A DNA stretch of 64,000 nucleotides from Spartobacteria bacterium (GTDB taxonomy: Bacteria; Verrucomicrobiota; Verrucomicrobiia; Chthoniobacterales; UBA10450): assembly GCA_003134765.1 (NCBI GenBank), contig PLCM01000017.1, forward strand, positions 89,530 to 153,529, read 5' to 3'. Position numbers and translations under genes: made by a program. The notes beneath the pieces were generated by a model. The model was not told where the DNA came from. It did not search any database and was given only the letters and a program-made list of their open reading frames with translations. Shown piece after piece: positions 40,347 through 48,600 of the stretch (positions are counted from its first letter, which is position 1; every line of letters starts with the position of its first letter).

Positions 40347-41675
40347 TCAATCAGACTCGGCCTGGAGCCGTGCTATTTCGGCTTTCAGGATCGGCACGAT
40401 CTCGGTTTGAATCGGCTGGCCGGTGACTTCGATATCCTTGTCACCGACATAGACGTCGATCTCGGAACGGACGCCGAACTTGCCTTCGAGGTAGATGCCG
40501 GGCTCGATCGAAAAACAAACGCCGGCGGTGATGAAACGGGAATCGCGCGTCTCGAAGTTATCGATGTTCACGCCATTGCCATGCCCTTCTTCGCCGATCG
40601 AGTGCCCCGTGCGATGGGTGAATTGCTCACCGTAACCGGCGCGCTTGATCACGCCGCGCGAGACATCGTCCACTTCCGCGCCGTGAATTCGTTTTCCTTC
40701 CCGGACATTTTTGCGGACGAACTCGGTCGCGGCGTCCCGTGCTTCCCGCACGATGTTGAAGATGCGGACGAATTCTTCCGGCACGGTGTCGCCGACGAAG
40801 CCGGTCCAGGTCTGATCGGTATAAATCGCGCCGGGCTGGCGGAGCTTGCCGACAATGTCGAGGAGGACAAAATCGCCACGCTTGATCGGCGACGCTGTTT
40901 CGCGCGTGGGAAAGTAATGCGGGTTCGCGGTATGGGTGTTCACCGCGACGATGCCGTCTTCTTTGGTCATTCCTTCCTCGTCGAGGCGACGCGAAATGAA
41001 TTGCTGGATGTCGTATTCGGTAATCGGCTTCTCCGAGGAAATGTTTCGGCCGATCTCAGCGAATGCTTCCATCAGGATCCGGTGCAATTTGTCGGACGCA
41101 TCAACGTGCGATTGCCTCTGGGCGGGGGTCAGGACCGCCTCGAACTGCTGGACCAGCTCCGCGCTGGTGACCACTTCCACGCCGAAAGATTTGACGAGCT
41201 CAATGGTTCCGGCATCGACGCGCGAGATGTAAGGAATGTCGTTTCGGGGAGAATATTGCATCGCGACCCGCTTCGTTAGGCTGTGACGCGGCCGGTTCTC
41301 GGGCGGGCCCTGGATGGCGCCGGCGACCCGCGCATGAAGCTCTTCCCATCCGCGATAGGTGACGCGCTGTCCCGGAAGTGCGTCGAGCTTTGCCCGCTCG
41401 ATCGAATGCACGATCTTGGTCGGCTCGCCCGAGGAGGGAATGTAATAGAACCAGCGCCGCGAGCCGGAGGCATGGTCGCCCAATTTTAAAATGCGCGCCG
41501 CGAGCGGATCGCTCCCGCGGAAATCGTAGAAGAGCCAGCCGTCGAGCTTCGCCGCCTGAAGAGCCTTTTGAATTTCGGCGACGCGCTCGGCGGGGGTGGG
41601 ATCAGCGCGCATGGCTGGCAAAAAGATGAAGAAAATGGAGACTGCTGCCAGAGCGAAGAATCTTATCGGGTTCAT
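40347..41675 (-). CDS. Secreted M24-family metallopeptidase (Xaa-Pro aminopeptidase-like)
   Basis: The 442-residue protein has a signal peptide (IRFFALAAVSIFFIFLPAMRAD). The N-terminal half is a creatinase-like domain; the C-terminal half is the pita-bread fold. The five metal ligands can be placed: Asp in DFVLLDIVG, Asp in IYTDQTWTGF, His in HRTGHSIGEEGHG, Glu in CFSIEPGIYLEG and Glu in GVRSEIDVYVG. Members remove N-terminal residues before proline. It is transcribed toward the receptor-like gene, whose ATG lies 32 bases past its stop, so released amino acids may be the ligand of that receptor; this is inference. Confidence 0.9.
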   Translation of the reverse strand: MNPIRFFALAAVSIFFIFLPAMRADPTPAERVAEIQKALQAAKLDGWLFYDFRGSDPLAARILKLGDHASGSRRWFYYIPSSGEPTKIVHSIERAKLDALPGQRVTYRGWEELHARVAGAIQGPPENRPRHSLTKRVAMQYSPRNDIPYISRVDAGTIELVKSFGVEVVTSAELVQQFEAVLTPAQRQSHVDASDKLHRILMEAFAEIGRNISSEKPITEYDIQQFISRRLDEEGMTKEDGIVAVNTHTANPHYFPTRETASPIKRGDFVLLDIVGKLRQPGAIYTDQTWTGFVGDTVPEEFVRIFNIVREARDAATEFVRKNVREGKRIHGAEVDDVSRGVIKRAGYGEQFTHRTGHSIGEEGHGNGVNIDNFETRDSRFITAGVCFSIEPGIYLEGKFGVRSEIDVYVGDKDIEVTGQPIQTEIVPILKAEIARLQAESD

Positions 41676-41743
41676 GCGCGGAAGAGATTACGCCAATCGT
41701 TTCCGTTTCAGCAATGCGGACCTTTGGTGCGACGCGCAAAAAC

Positions 41744-41927
41744 GACCCTCATCCTAACCTTCTCCCTCAGGTAGAAGGAACTCCTATCCACCCGTGGTAG
41801 GGCGAGACTCCGTCGAGCCGAACAAACGCGTCAGAAAGCGCGCGGCTCGACAGAGTCTCGCCCTACCAAAGAAAAAGAGCGCGAGCAGAGTTCCCTCGCC
41901 CTGAGGGAGAGGGCTGGGGTGAGGGTC
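41744..41927. repeat. Nested inverted repeats (one palindrome inserted in another)
   Basis: The outer arms are 41744-41783 (GACCCTCATCCTAACCTTCT...) and 41888-41927 (...GGGGTGAGGGTC), imperfectly complementary. Inside is a complete copy (41796-41868) of the GGTAGGGCGAGACTCCGTCG palindrome found twice at 36313-36642. The gap 41676-42024 contains no gene other than this and the promoter at its end. Confidence 0.8.
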
Positions 41928-41970
41928 CGCTGAGTGTACCCGGCAGGCGGAAGAGATTCACGAACGGGCA

Positions 41971-41999
41971 TTGACCAATTTTGACGATTCCGGTCTAAT
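41971..41999 (+). promoter_or_regulatory. Candidate sigma-70-like promoter
   Basis: TTGACC (41971-41976) is followed by exactly 17 bases and TCTAAT (41994-41999). Transcription would start near 42006, leaving a short leader with AAAAGGAG before the ATG at 42025. Both boxes are one or two bases from the consensus. Identified by eye only. Confidence 0.5.
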
Positions 42000-42024
42000 G
42001 CCCCCAACCTAACAAAAGGAGCCT

Positions 42025-42450
42025 ATGAAAAAACTAATCACCTTCGCGTTGATCACCCTGTTCGCCACGTCCGTCGCCGTTTTCGCGTCGCCCGACAAGG
42101 ATGCGCTCGTCACGGCGGAGAAAAACGCCTGGCAAACCATCAAGGACAAAAAGTGGGATGACTTCAAGAAATTGTTCTCGGCCGATTTCCGGGGCGTTTA
42201 TTCCGACGGCATCAACAAGCTCGACAAGGAGATGACCGACGTGAAGACGCTCGACCTGAAATCGTATACGCTCGGCGACATCGATGTCGTCTTCATCGAC
42301 AAGGATGCCGCGCTTCTCACCTATTCGGTCACCTTCGCGGGAACCGAAGGCGGCAAAGACGCTTCCGGGAAGATGAACGCGGCTTCGGTCTGGAAGAAGG
42401 AAGGGAATGACTGGCATATCGCCTTCCATACCGACATGAAGGCCGAATAG
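42025..42450 (+). CDS. Secreted DUF4440/NTF2-like protein
   Basis: The 141-residue protein has a signal peptide (KKLITFALITLFATSVAVFA). The mature part has the DUF4440/SnoaL-like core: LVTAEKNAWQTIKDKKWDDF, FKKLFSADFRGVYSDGI and a C-terminal SVWKKEGNDWHIAFHTD. These are cone-shaped alpha/beta domains, often dimeric, with unknown ligands. AAAAGGAG sits six bases before the ATG and a promoter is proposed upstream. The next gene lies 41 bases downstream, probably co-transcribed. Confidence 0.85.
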   Translation: MKKLITFALITLFATSVAVFASPDKDALVTAEKNAWQTIKDKKWDDFKKLFSADFRGVYSDGINKLDKEMTDVKTLDLKSYTLGDIDVVFIDKDAALLTYSVTFAGTEGGKDASGKMNAASVWKKEGNDWHIAFHTDMKAE

Positions 42451-42491
42451 CTCACCGCTTCTTCGCAAGAACCAACCCGGAAAGCTGAGAT

Positions 42492-42968
42492 ATGCGGCTA
42501 CGACTTATTTTGTTTACCCTTCTGGGAACGGTGTTCGCTTTTGCAACCCGCGCGACCGCGGCTGACGCGGAAGTAAAGGGCACCTTCGCCGGCGACGGCA
42601 AACCGGCGACGCTGGCATTTGTCTCCGCCCAGAAGGGGGAGCCGTTTTCCGATAAGGAAACGGTCACGCTCGTTTTCACCGAGAAAGATCATTCGAAGGA
42701 AAAGAAGCCGGAGATGAAAGCAGCGTTCGGCGATTTCGACAGCGCGCTTCTGATTACCATCTTTCCCGATACCGGAAAGATCGTCGGTTGTGATGTCGCG
42801 CATGCGGCCCACCAAAAAAAGCCCTTCAGTGCGATCGGCTCGATCGAGATGAAGAATTTCAAGAATGAAGGCGGCGTCCTGAGCGGAAGGATCGCGACCG
42901 AGGGCAAAGTCGAAACATTCAAGCAAACCTGGGAAGCGGATATTACTTTCCGCGTAAAGGCACCGTAG
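42492..42968 (+). CDS. Secreted protein of unknown function (158 aa)
   Basis: A signal peptide (LRLILFTLLGTVFAFATRATAA) is followed by a beta-rich domain: EVKGTFAGDGKPATLAFVSA, FSDKETVTLVFTEKDHS, CDVAHAAHQKKPFSAIGSIE and GVLSGRIATEGKVETFKQTW. This resembles a family of small exported proteins with an Ig-like or lipocalin-like fold, but I recognise no name. It follows the DUF4440 gene in the same direction, so the two may share a transcript. Confidence 0.65.
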   Translation: MRLRLILFTLLGTVFAFATRATAADAEVKGTFAGDGKPATLAFVSAQKGEPFSDKETVTLVFTEKDHSKEKKPEMKAAFGDFDSALLITIFPDTGKIVGCDVAHAAHQKKPFSAIGSIEMKNFKNEGGVLSGRIATEGKVETFKQTWEADITFRVKAP

Positions 42969-42977
42969 TAATGCGGG

Positions 42978-43007
42978 ACGGCTCGACGGAGTCTCGCCCT
43001 ACCAATT
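42978..43007. repeat. Half-copy of the GTAGGGCGAGACTC palindrome
   Basis: ACGGCTCGACGGAGTCTCGC...CCTACCAATT equals the right arm of the palindrome found at 36313-36388, 36566-36642 and 41796-41868. The left arm is absent, so this is a decayed or partial copy just before the FMN reductase gene. Confidence 0.7.
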
Positions 43008-43019
43008 AACAATAGCACC

Positions 43020-43547
43020 ATGGCCAGATATCTTGTTGTCAGCACAAGCGGAAACCCGGATAGCAACAGCCGCCGGATGGGGCGACTTGCCTTTGGCCAT
43101 TTGGAAAAGGCGAAAGTCGAATGCGCCTGGCTAGACATCAGTGAACTGGACCTGCCTTTGTGCGACGCGGATGCCTGTTACTCGAAGCCGGGGGCGCAAA
43201 AAGTAAGCAAGGCGATAAACGCAGCGGATGGCATTCTGATTGCCACGCCGGTCTACAACTACGACGTCAGCGGCGCGGCAAAGAACCTGGTCGAGCTGAC
43301 CGGCAGCGCGTGGGAAGAGAAAGTGGTCGGTTTCCTGTGCGCGGCGGGCGGCATGAACAGCTACATGTCGGTCATGGCCTTCGCTAACAGCCTCATGCTC
43401 GATTTTCGTTCGGTGATCATCCCGCGCTTCGTCTATGCCACCGGCCGCGCCTTTGAAGGGGATGACTTGAAGGACAAGGAAGTGGGCGAACGGATTGCGG
43501 AAGTGGCCGCTGAATTGATCCGCTTCACGAAAGCCTTGCGTGGCTAA
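43020..43547 (+). CDS. NADPH-dependent FMN reductase (flavodoxin-like)
   Basis: The 175-residue protein has the NADPH-dependent FMN reductase fold: LVVSTSGNPDSNSRRMGRLA (the phosphate loop), IATPVYNYDVSGAAKNLVEL and VGFLCAAGGMNSYMSVMAFA. The FMN-binding loop TPVYNYD matches the TPEYN-type motif with Val replacing Glu. Members reduce flavin, azo dyes, chromate or quinones. It is cytoplasmic. It stands alone between repeat fragments. Confidence 0.9.
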   Translation: MARYLVVSTSGNPDSNSRRMGRLAFGHLEKAKVECAWLDISELDLPLCDADACYSKPGAQKVSKAINAADGILIATPVYNYDVSGAAKNLVELTGSAWEEKVVGFLCAAGGMNSYMSVMAFANSLMLDFRSVIIPRFVYATGRAFEGDDLKDKEVGERIAEVAAELIRFTKALRG

Positions 43548-43577
43548 TCTTTCCACCCACGTCGTGGCTGCGTGCTC

Positions 43578-43630
43578 GCCGTCTCGCAGAGACGGCCTAC
43601 AATTGTAGGGCGTCCGCCGCGGCGGACGCC
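43578..43630. terminator. Two adjacent GC-rich hairpins after the FMN reductase gene
   Basis: GCCGTCTCGCAGAGACGGC (43578-43596) and GGCGTCCGCCGCGGCGGACG...CC (43609-43630) are near-perfect palindromes 31 bases after the stop. No U-run follows either, so they may be dispersed repeat elements rather than true terminators. Confidence 0.4.
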
Positions 43631-43636
43631 AATGAC

Positions 43637-44512
43637 ATGAGGACGCCCGAGCCAGATACCGCACAACCAGCCGCGAAAGTCTGGAAGAAGATTGCTGTCT
43701 TCTACGCGCTGACGCTCGTTTTCAGCAATATCTTCAATGCCTTCGTCCTGTTCGGAGGTCGAATGGACGCGGGTAACTTGCTCTACGTCACCGGTGCCAT
43801 GTGGAGCCCTGGTCTGGCCGCGCTTGCGACGAAACGAATCTTTCGGGAGCCCATCGCCGAATTGCCATGGCAGTGGGGCGGCGCCCGCTTTGCGTGGCTC
43901 GCCTACCTCATCCCGCTGGCTTACGCGCTGCCAGTTTACCTGGTGGCCTGGCTTACACCGCTCGGTGGGTTTCTTGAACCCGACTTTGTGAAACGTACCG
44001 CGGAGCAATTCGGCTGGTCGAATTTTCCGCCGCCACTTGTTCTCGCGTTGTTTGTTGTTTTCACCGGCACGCTGGGCCTTGTCGGCAAGACGTCGCGGGC
44101 GCTCGGCGAAGAGATCGGCTGGCGCGGCTTTCTCGTGCCGGAACTATCGAAGGTCGTGGGCTTCACCGGAGTAGGATTGATCAGTGGCCTGATGTGGGCC
44201 GTCTACCATTTCCCCGTTTTACTCTTCGCCGACTACAATAAAGGCGCGCCCGCCTGGTACAGCCTCGTCTGCTTCACTCTCATGGTCGTGGCCGACAGTT
44301 TTATCATGGCTTGGTTAACGCTCCGTTCCAGAAGCCTCTGGCCCGCCGCCATTTTTCACGGGAGCCACAACCTCTTTATCCAATCGATCCTCACCCCGCT
44401 CACGCGTGACACCGGTCCCACCAAATATATCATCGACGAATTCGGCATCGGGCTCGTTATGACGATCGCCATCGCAGCCCTGCTGATTGGTCGACCGCGA
44501 AAGGCTGATTAG
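43637..44512 (+). CDS. CPBP-family intramembrane glutamic endopeptidase (Rce1-like)
   Basis: The 291-residue protein has about eight hydrophobic segments. The four CPBP motif blocks are present: EEIGWRGFLVPEL (Glu-Glu plus Arg), GLMWAVYHFPVLL (with the His), and HGSHNLFIQS near the end (His and Asn). The family cleaves prenylated or other membrane-embedded substrates, and in bacteria is linked to bacteriocin immunity or signalling. No substrate gene is visible nearby. It is a single gene; two GC hairpins lie immediately upstream. Confidence 0.88.
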   Translation: MRTPEPDTAQPAAKVWKKIAVFYALTLVFSNIFNAFVLFGGRMDAGNLLYVTGAMWSPGLAALATKRIFREPIAELPWQWGGARFAWLAYLIPLAYALPVYLVAWLTPLGGFLEPDFVKRTAEQFGWSNFPPPLVLALFVVFTGTLGLVGKTSRALGEEIGWRGFLVPELSKVVGFTGVGLISGLMWAVYHFPVLLFADYNKGAPAWYSLVCFTLMVVADSFIMAWLTLRSRSLWPAAIFHGSHNLFIQSILTPLTRDTGPTKYIIDEFGIGLVMTIAIAALLIGRPRKAD

Positions 44513-44525
44513 CAGGGTTCTGCAT

Positions 44526-44573
44526 CGAGCCACGGATTTACACGGATGAAACACGGATAGAACTATGCTCGAA
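44526..44573. repeat. Left direct-repeat copy flanking the GxxExxY gene
   Basis: CGAGCCACGGATTTACACGG ... ATGCTCGAAG matches, with some changes, the sequence at 44999-45045 (CGAGCCACAGACTTACACGA ... CTGCTCGAAG). The pair brackets the GxxExxY gene. In the left copy the ATG of the gene lies inside the repeat. Confidence 0.75.
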
Positions 44574-44960
44574 GTCGAAGGAGAATCGCCGGAGAAATTG
44601 TTGCACCGTGACGTGACCGAGAAAATCATCGGCTCTGCGTTCGAGGTTCACCGTGAACTCGGGTATGGGTTTCTGGAGCGAGTTTACCAGCGTGCGTTGC
44701 AAGTGGAACTTCTGAAGGGCGGATCGGCCGTTGAGATCGAAAAACGTCAGCAGGTTCGTTACAAACACGCGGTGGTCGGCGATTACGATTGCGATCTGGT
44801 CGTCAACGGCTGTGTCATCGTCGAATTGAAGGTCAATCCGCAGTACGACCGCCGCGCCGAAGCGCGGCTCCTAAACCTTCTAAAGGCAACCGGAACTAAA
44901 GTCGGCCTCCTGATCAACTTCGGACGATTAAAGGTCGAGTACAAGCGCCTCGTCTTTTAA
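44565..44960 (+). CDS. GxxExxY-family protein
   Basis: The 131-residue protein shows the family hallmark GYGFLERVYQRAL (G-x-x-E-x-x-Y). Other conserved parts are LHRDVTEKIIGSAFEVHREL and VIVELKVNPQYD, followed by LLNLLKATGTKVGLLINFG. The ELK and preceding Asp suggest a PD-(D/E)XK nuclease-like fold; activity is unproven. These genes occur in many copies in Verrucomicrobia and related groups, often flanked by short repeats like the ones here, which suggests a mobile cassette. Its start overlaps the left repeat copy. Confidence 0.92.
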   Translation: MLEVEGESPEKLLHRDVTEKIIGSAFEVHRELGYGFLERVYQRALQVELLKGGSAVEIEKRQQVRYKHAVVGDYDCDLVVNGCVIVELKVNPQYDRRAEARLLNLLKATGTKVGLLINFGRLKVEYKRLVF

Positions 44961-45045
44961 TCCGTGTTTAATCCGTGTCCATCCGTGGCCCAATCCTTCG
45001 AGCCACAGACTTACACGATGAAACACGGATGGAACGCTGCTCGAA
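44959..45045. repeat. Right repeat block flanking the GxxExxY gene
   Basis: It contains TAATCCGTGTTTAATCCGTG and CCATCCGTGGC, the inverted form of the left repeat's ACACGGATGAAACACGGAT, followed from 44999 by a direct copy of the left repeat. The result is an inverted plus direct arrangement bracketing one gene. Confidence 0.75.
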
Positions 45046-45065
45046 GCGCGGTGATTCCAGGAGCG

Positions 45066-45218
45066 CTATTTCCCGATCAAAATCAATATGCCGGCCACCA
45101 GCGCGAGGATGGGGAGCAGGATGCTGGCGGCGCCGAGGGTCACTCCGAAAATGCCCATGATGCCGACGAGAATCAGGTAAATCGCGAGCAGGAGCATGCC
45201 GATGTTTTTGTTTATCAT
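45066..45218 (-). CDS. Small two-helix membrane protein (50 aa)
   Basis: A short frame from ATG 45218 to TAG 45066 encodes 50 residues: MINKNIGMLLLAIYLILVGI then MGIFGVTLGAASILLPILAL then VAGILILIGK. It has two hydrophobic stretches and almost no polar residues. An AGGA site lies seven to eleven bases before the ATG. Small hydrophobic proteins of this kind are common in this phylum; none has a known function. Its quality as a gene rests on codon pattern and hydrophobicity. Confidence 0.65.
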   Translation of the reverse strand: MINKNIGMLLLAIYLILVGIMGIFGVTLGAASILLPILALVAGILILIGK

Positions 45219-45304
45219 CCGGCGATCCTGACGAGACGGCGCCAATTGTCACGCGCCAATCTTGGCATTCTGGTTTGTGCAATCCGGGGAAAAATGGCGG
45301 GTTA

Positions 45305-45340
45305 GCGATCGGTCTGGTCGAGATTTATAACCTGAGATAA
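45305..45340 (+). pseudogene. Relic 3' end of a giant-protein C-terminal domain
   Basis: Twelve codons read AIGLVEIYNLR and stop, identical in style to the C-terminus of the giant gene (GIALVEIYNLR). The matching upstream sequence is missing. It is followed by GTGGAGCTGGCACGCCCTCG (45341-45360), which is the same downstream repeat found after the giant gene. It is therefore a remnant of a lost paralogue. Confidence 0.7.
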
Positions 45341-45440
45341 GTGGAGCTGGCACGCCCTCGTGCCGGAGACGCTGTCCCTCAACGGCCTGGGGGCAGGCCG
45401 TCTCCATTGAAATAATGGGGCCGGAGAGAGCCATCCCTCC
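45341..45440. repeat. Intergenic GGCACGCCCTCGTGCC repeat, single copy
   Basis: GGCACGCCCTCGTGCC and CGGCCTGGGGGCAGGCCG hairpins recur, three times in tandem, at 50997-51345. From 45441 to 45686 I see no gene; 45441-45686 holds nothing recognisable apart from the leader of the giant gene with AAAGGGCG near its ATG. Confidence 0.75.
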
Positions 45441-45686
45441 ATTGGCTTGCAGCGTCACCAAATAGATCTCGACATGCCTCCGCGTTCCCGGTAAAAACGA
45501 TGCCATCATGTCATTTGAACTTTCAACCCCGAAAGGGTGCGGGGCTGGAAGGTCGTTCAGTGCGACTCCAAGATCTATTTTGGAGCCAACGAGTCAGCCG
45601 AGTACGCCGCGATCTGGTGGGACTTGTGACGATGATTTCCAAGTCCAGGGAGACCCGGGAAAGTTAAATCAACCAAAGGGCGCTTA

Positions 45687-48600
45687 ATGATTTGTAAGTA
45701 CATCTTCCGGACAGGCCCACAGACTCTCTTGGCTGCTTTAGGGATCTTCCTGTGCAGTAGTGTCGCGTTCGCGGCCACCATAACTGTCACGAATGCGACC
45801 GACAGCGGCGCGGGTTCCTTGCGCCAGGCTATTGCAGCTGCCGCCCCGGGTGATACGATCAACTTTGATCTAGCGCTGAACGGTCAAACGATAACGCTCA
45901 CGAGCGGTGAGCTGGGAATAAACAAGAACCTGATCATCGCCGGACCAGGCGCGAATGTGCTGACCATCTCCGGGAACAGTGCGAGCCGTGTCTTTAACAT
46001 CGCGTCGGGTAACTACAATGTGACTCTGTCTGGCCTTACGATAGCCAACGGAAGCGTCACGGGGGCGAGCGCGGGAGGAACGAATCCGACAGGTGGAGTG
46101 GCACAGGGCGGCGGCATTTACGATGCGAGCATTGGCATCGTCGATATCACCGGTTGCGCGCTGACTGGAAACGCGGCAGTTGGCGGCGCTGCCAGCGGAA
46201 GTCTGAGCGGGTCGACGGCAAACGGCGGGGCCGGGCAAGGCGGCGCTATCTACATCGCTCTGGCGGGCACGCTCAACCTGACGAACAGCACCGTGTCTGG
46301 GAACTCGGCGACAGGCGGTTTTGCAAATGACACGAATGCATTTGCGGGAGCAGGTTCTGGCGGCGGCATTTACAATGCGGCTGGAAGCGTGCGCCTGATC
46401 AACTCCACCTTGAGTGGCAATCTCGCTGCCGGCGGAACAGCCAATTTTGGAACCAACGGCCAGCAAGGCAGCGGATACGGCGGCGCGGTCTACAATGCGA
46501 ACGCGGGCTCGCTGCGGGCGACAAACAGCACGATTGCGGCGAACACTGCAACGCGGAACACGGCTTTTCCAGACGGCGGCGGTGTTGGGCAGGGCGGTGG
46601 TGTATTCACGGCAGGTCCGGCCAGTGCCGCTACTCTGGCCAATGCGATTGCGGCTGACAATTCAACCTCCAATAATGGGCCCGATTTATATGGCGCCTTC
46701 ACCTCGTCTGGTTTCAACGTGGTCGGACAGAGCGATGGCAGCACCGGCTTTACTAACGGGGCTAACGGCGACAAGGTCGGCTCTTCAGCTTCGCCCTTGA
46801 GGGGGCGGCTAGGGGCGCTGGCAAACAACGGCGGGACGACGAAGACCATGGCCCTATCGATTGTCAGCCCGGCCCTGAACGGCGGCAGCAACCCGCTCGC
46901 GGTCGATGCGAACAACAACCCCCTGACAACGGATCAGCGTGGCACAGGGTATCCACGCGTAGTGGACAGCGTCGTCGATGTCGGTGCTTATGAGTTCAGC
47001 TGCACCTCCAGCAACATCGTGACCAACACCGCCGACGACGGCGCGGGAAGCTTCCGTTACGCGTTCTCGAATACATGCCCTGGTGGTACGATCACGTTCT
47101 CTAATAGCCCCGCCAACGGCGCGACGAACTTTTACGACGGCACTCAGCACACAATCACCATTACTTCGGGCGAATTGGTTCCGGCCAGCGTAACAATTAC
47201 GGGCCCGGGAGCGAATCTGCTCACCGTCACCGGGAATAACGCCAGCCGGATCTTCGAGATCGTGAACGGTGAGACGGTCAGCATCTCCGGGTTAACGCTT
47301 AGCAATGGCGTTGCGACGCAAGGCGGAGCGATCCTCAATGCCGGCACTCTCACGCTGGCGGCGGTGTCCCTAAGCAACAATACCGCCTCAGGCGCTAACG
47401 GTGCAGATGGGGCCGACGGTTATTCGCCGTTTCTTGGCGTAACCATCCCTCCGACATCTGGGGCCAGCGGAGGCGCTGCGCAGGGCGGCGCTATTTACAA
47501 CACCGGTTCGTTGACGGTGAGTAACAGCACCTTGAGCAGCAATGCCGCTACCGGCGGTCGGGGCGGAAAAGGTGGCAACGGTATTGCCGGCGACGGTTTC
47601 ATTTCCCCCAGCTCTGCCGGCGCAAACGGCGGTAACGGCGGCCCCGCTGCCGGAGCCGGAATTTACAGCAGCGGTTCGCTCGTGATCGTGAACTCCACCT
47701 TGAGTGGGAACACGGCGAGCAGCGGCGCCGGCGGCCCTTACGGCGGCCCTGGAAATTCCGGCCTCTCCGGCGGGACAGGCGGCTCGGGCGGTGTGGGACA
47801 AGGCGCGGCTCTCTTCGTTTTCAATGGTGGAGCTCTTATCAGTATCAACGTTACCATCAGCAATAACACAGCGTCTGGCGCGAGCGGTGGCGGCGGAGAC
47901 GGGACCGGCACGAATGGCAGCGCCGGCGCCGGGCAGGGCGGAGGTATTCAGAACGCCGGCACCGCAAAGGCACAGAATACAATCATCGCCGGCAATGCCG
48001 TAGGCGGTGCGAATGCGCAGGGACCAGATGTCTTCGGCGCATTCACCTCGCAGGGTTTCAACCTAATCGGCAAGGGCGATGGCAGCACCGGCTTCACGAA
48101 TGGCAGCAACGGCGACCAGGCCGGCTCGATTGCTTCTCCGCTTGATCCCAAACTCGGATCGCTCGCGGATAATGGCGGTCCTACCCAAACGATGGCATTG
48201 CTTTTCACCAGTCCTGCCATCGACACCGGGAGCAACGCTCTCGCGCGGGATGCGAACAACAACCCGCTCACGACCGACCAGCGCGGCTCCGGATTCGCCC
48301 GCGTGCTAAAAGGCAATGACGCGTCCGCTTCCGCCATCGTCGACATTGGCGCTTACGAGGCAGCTCCCCCTCCCACGATTACAGCTGGTGGCCCGACGAC
48401 TTTCTGCGCCGGGGGCAGCGTCACCCTCACGTCGAGCAGTGCGAGCGGAAACCAATGGTATCTGGATGGAAATCCGATCGGAGGGGCGACGAACCAACAA
48501 TACGTGGCAACTGCTTCAGGGAACTACACCGTGGTGGTGGGGGGGTTCAGCTCAACGGCGACGACCGTTACGGTTAATCCGATTCCCACGACGCCAACCA

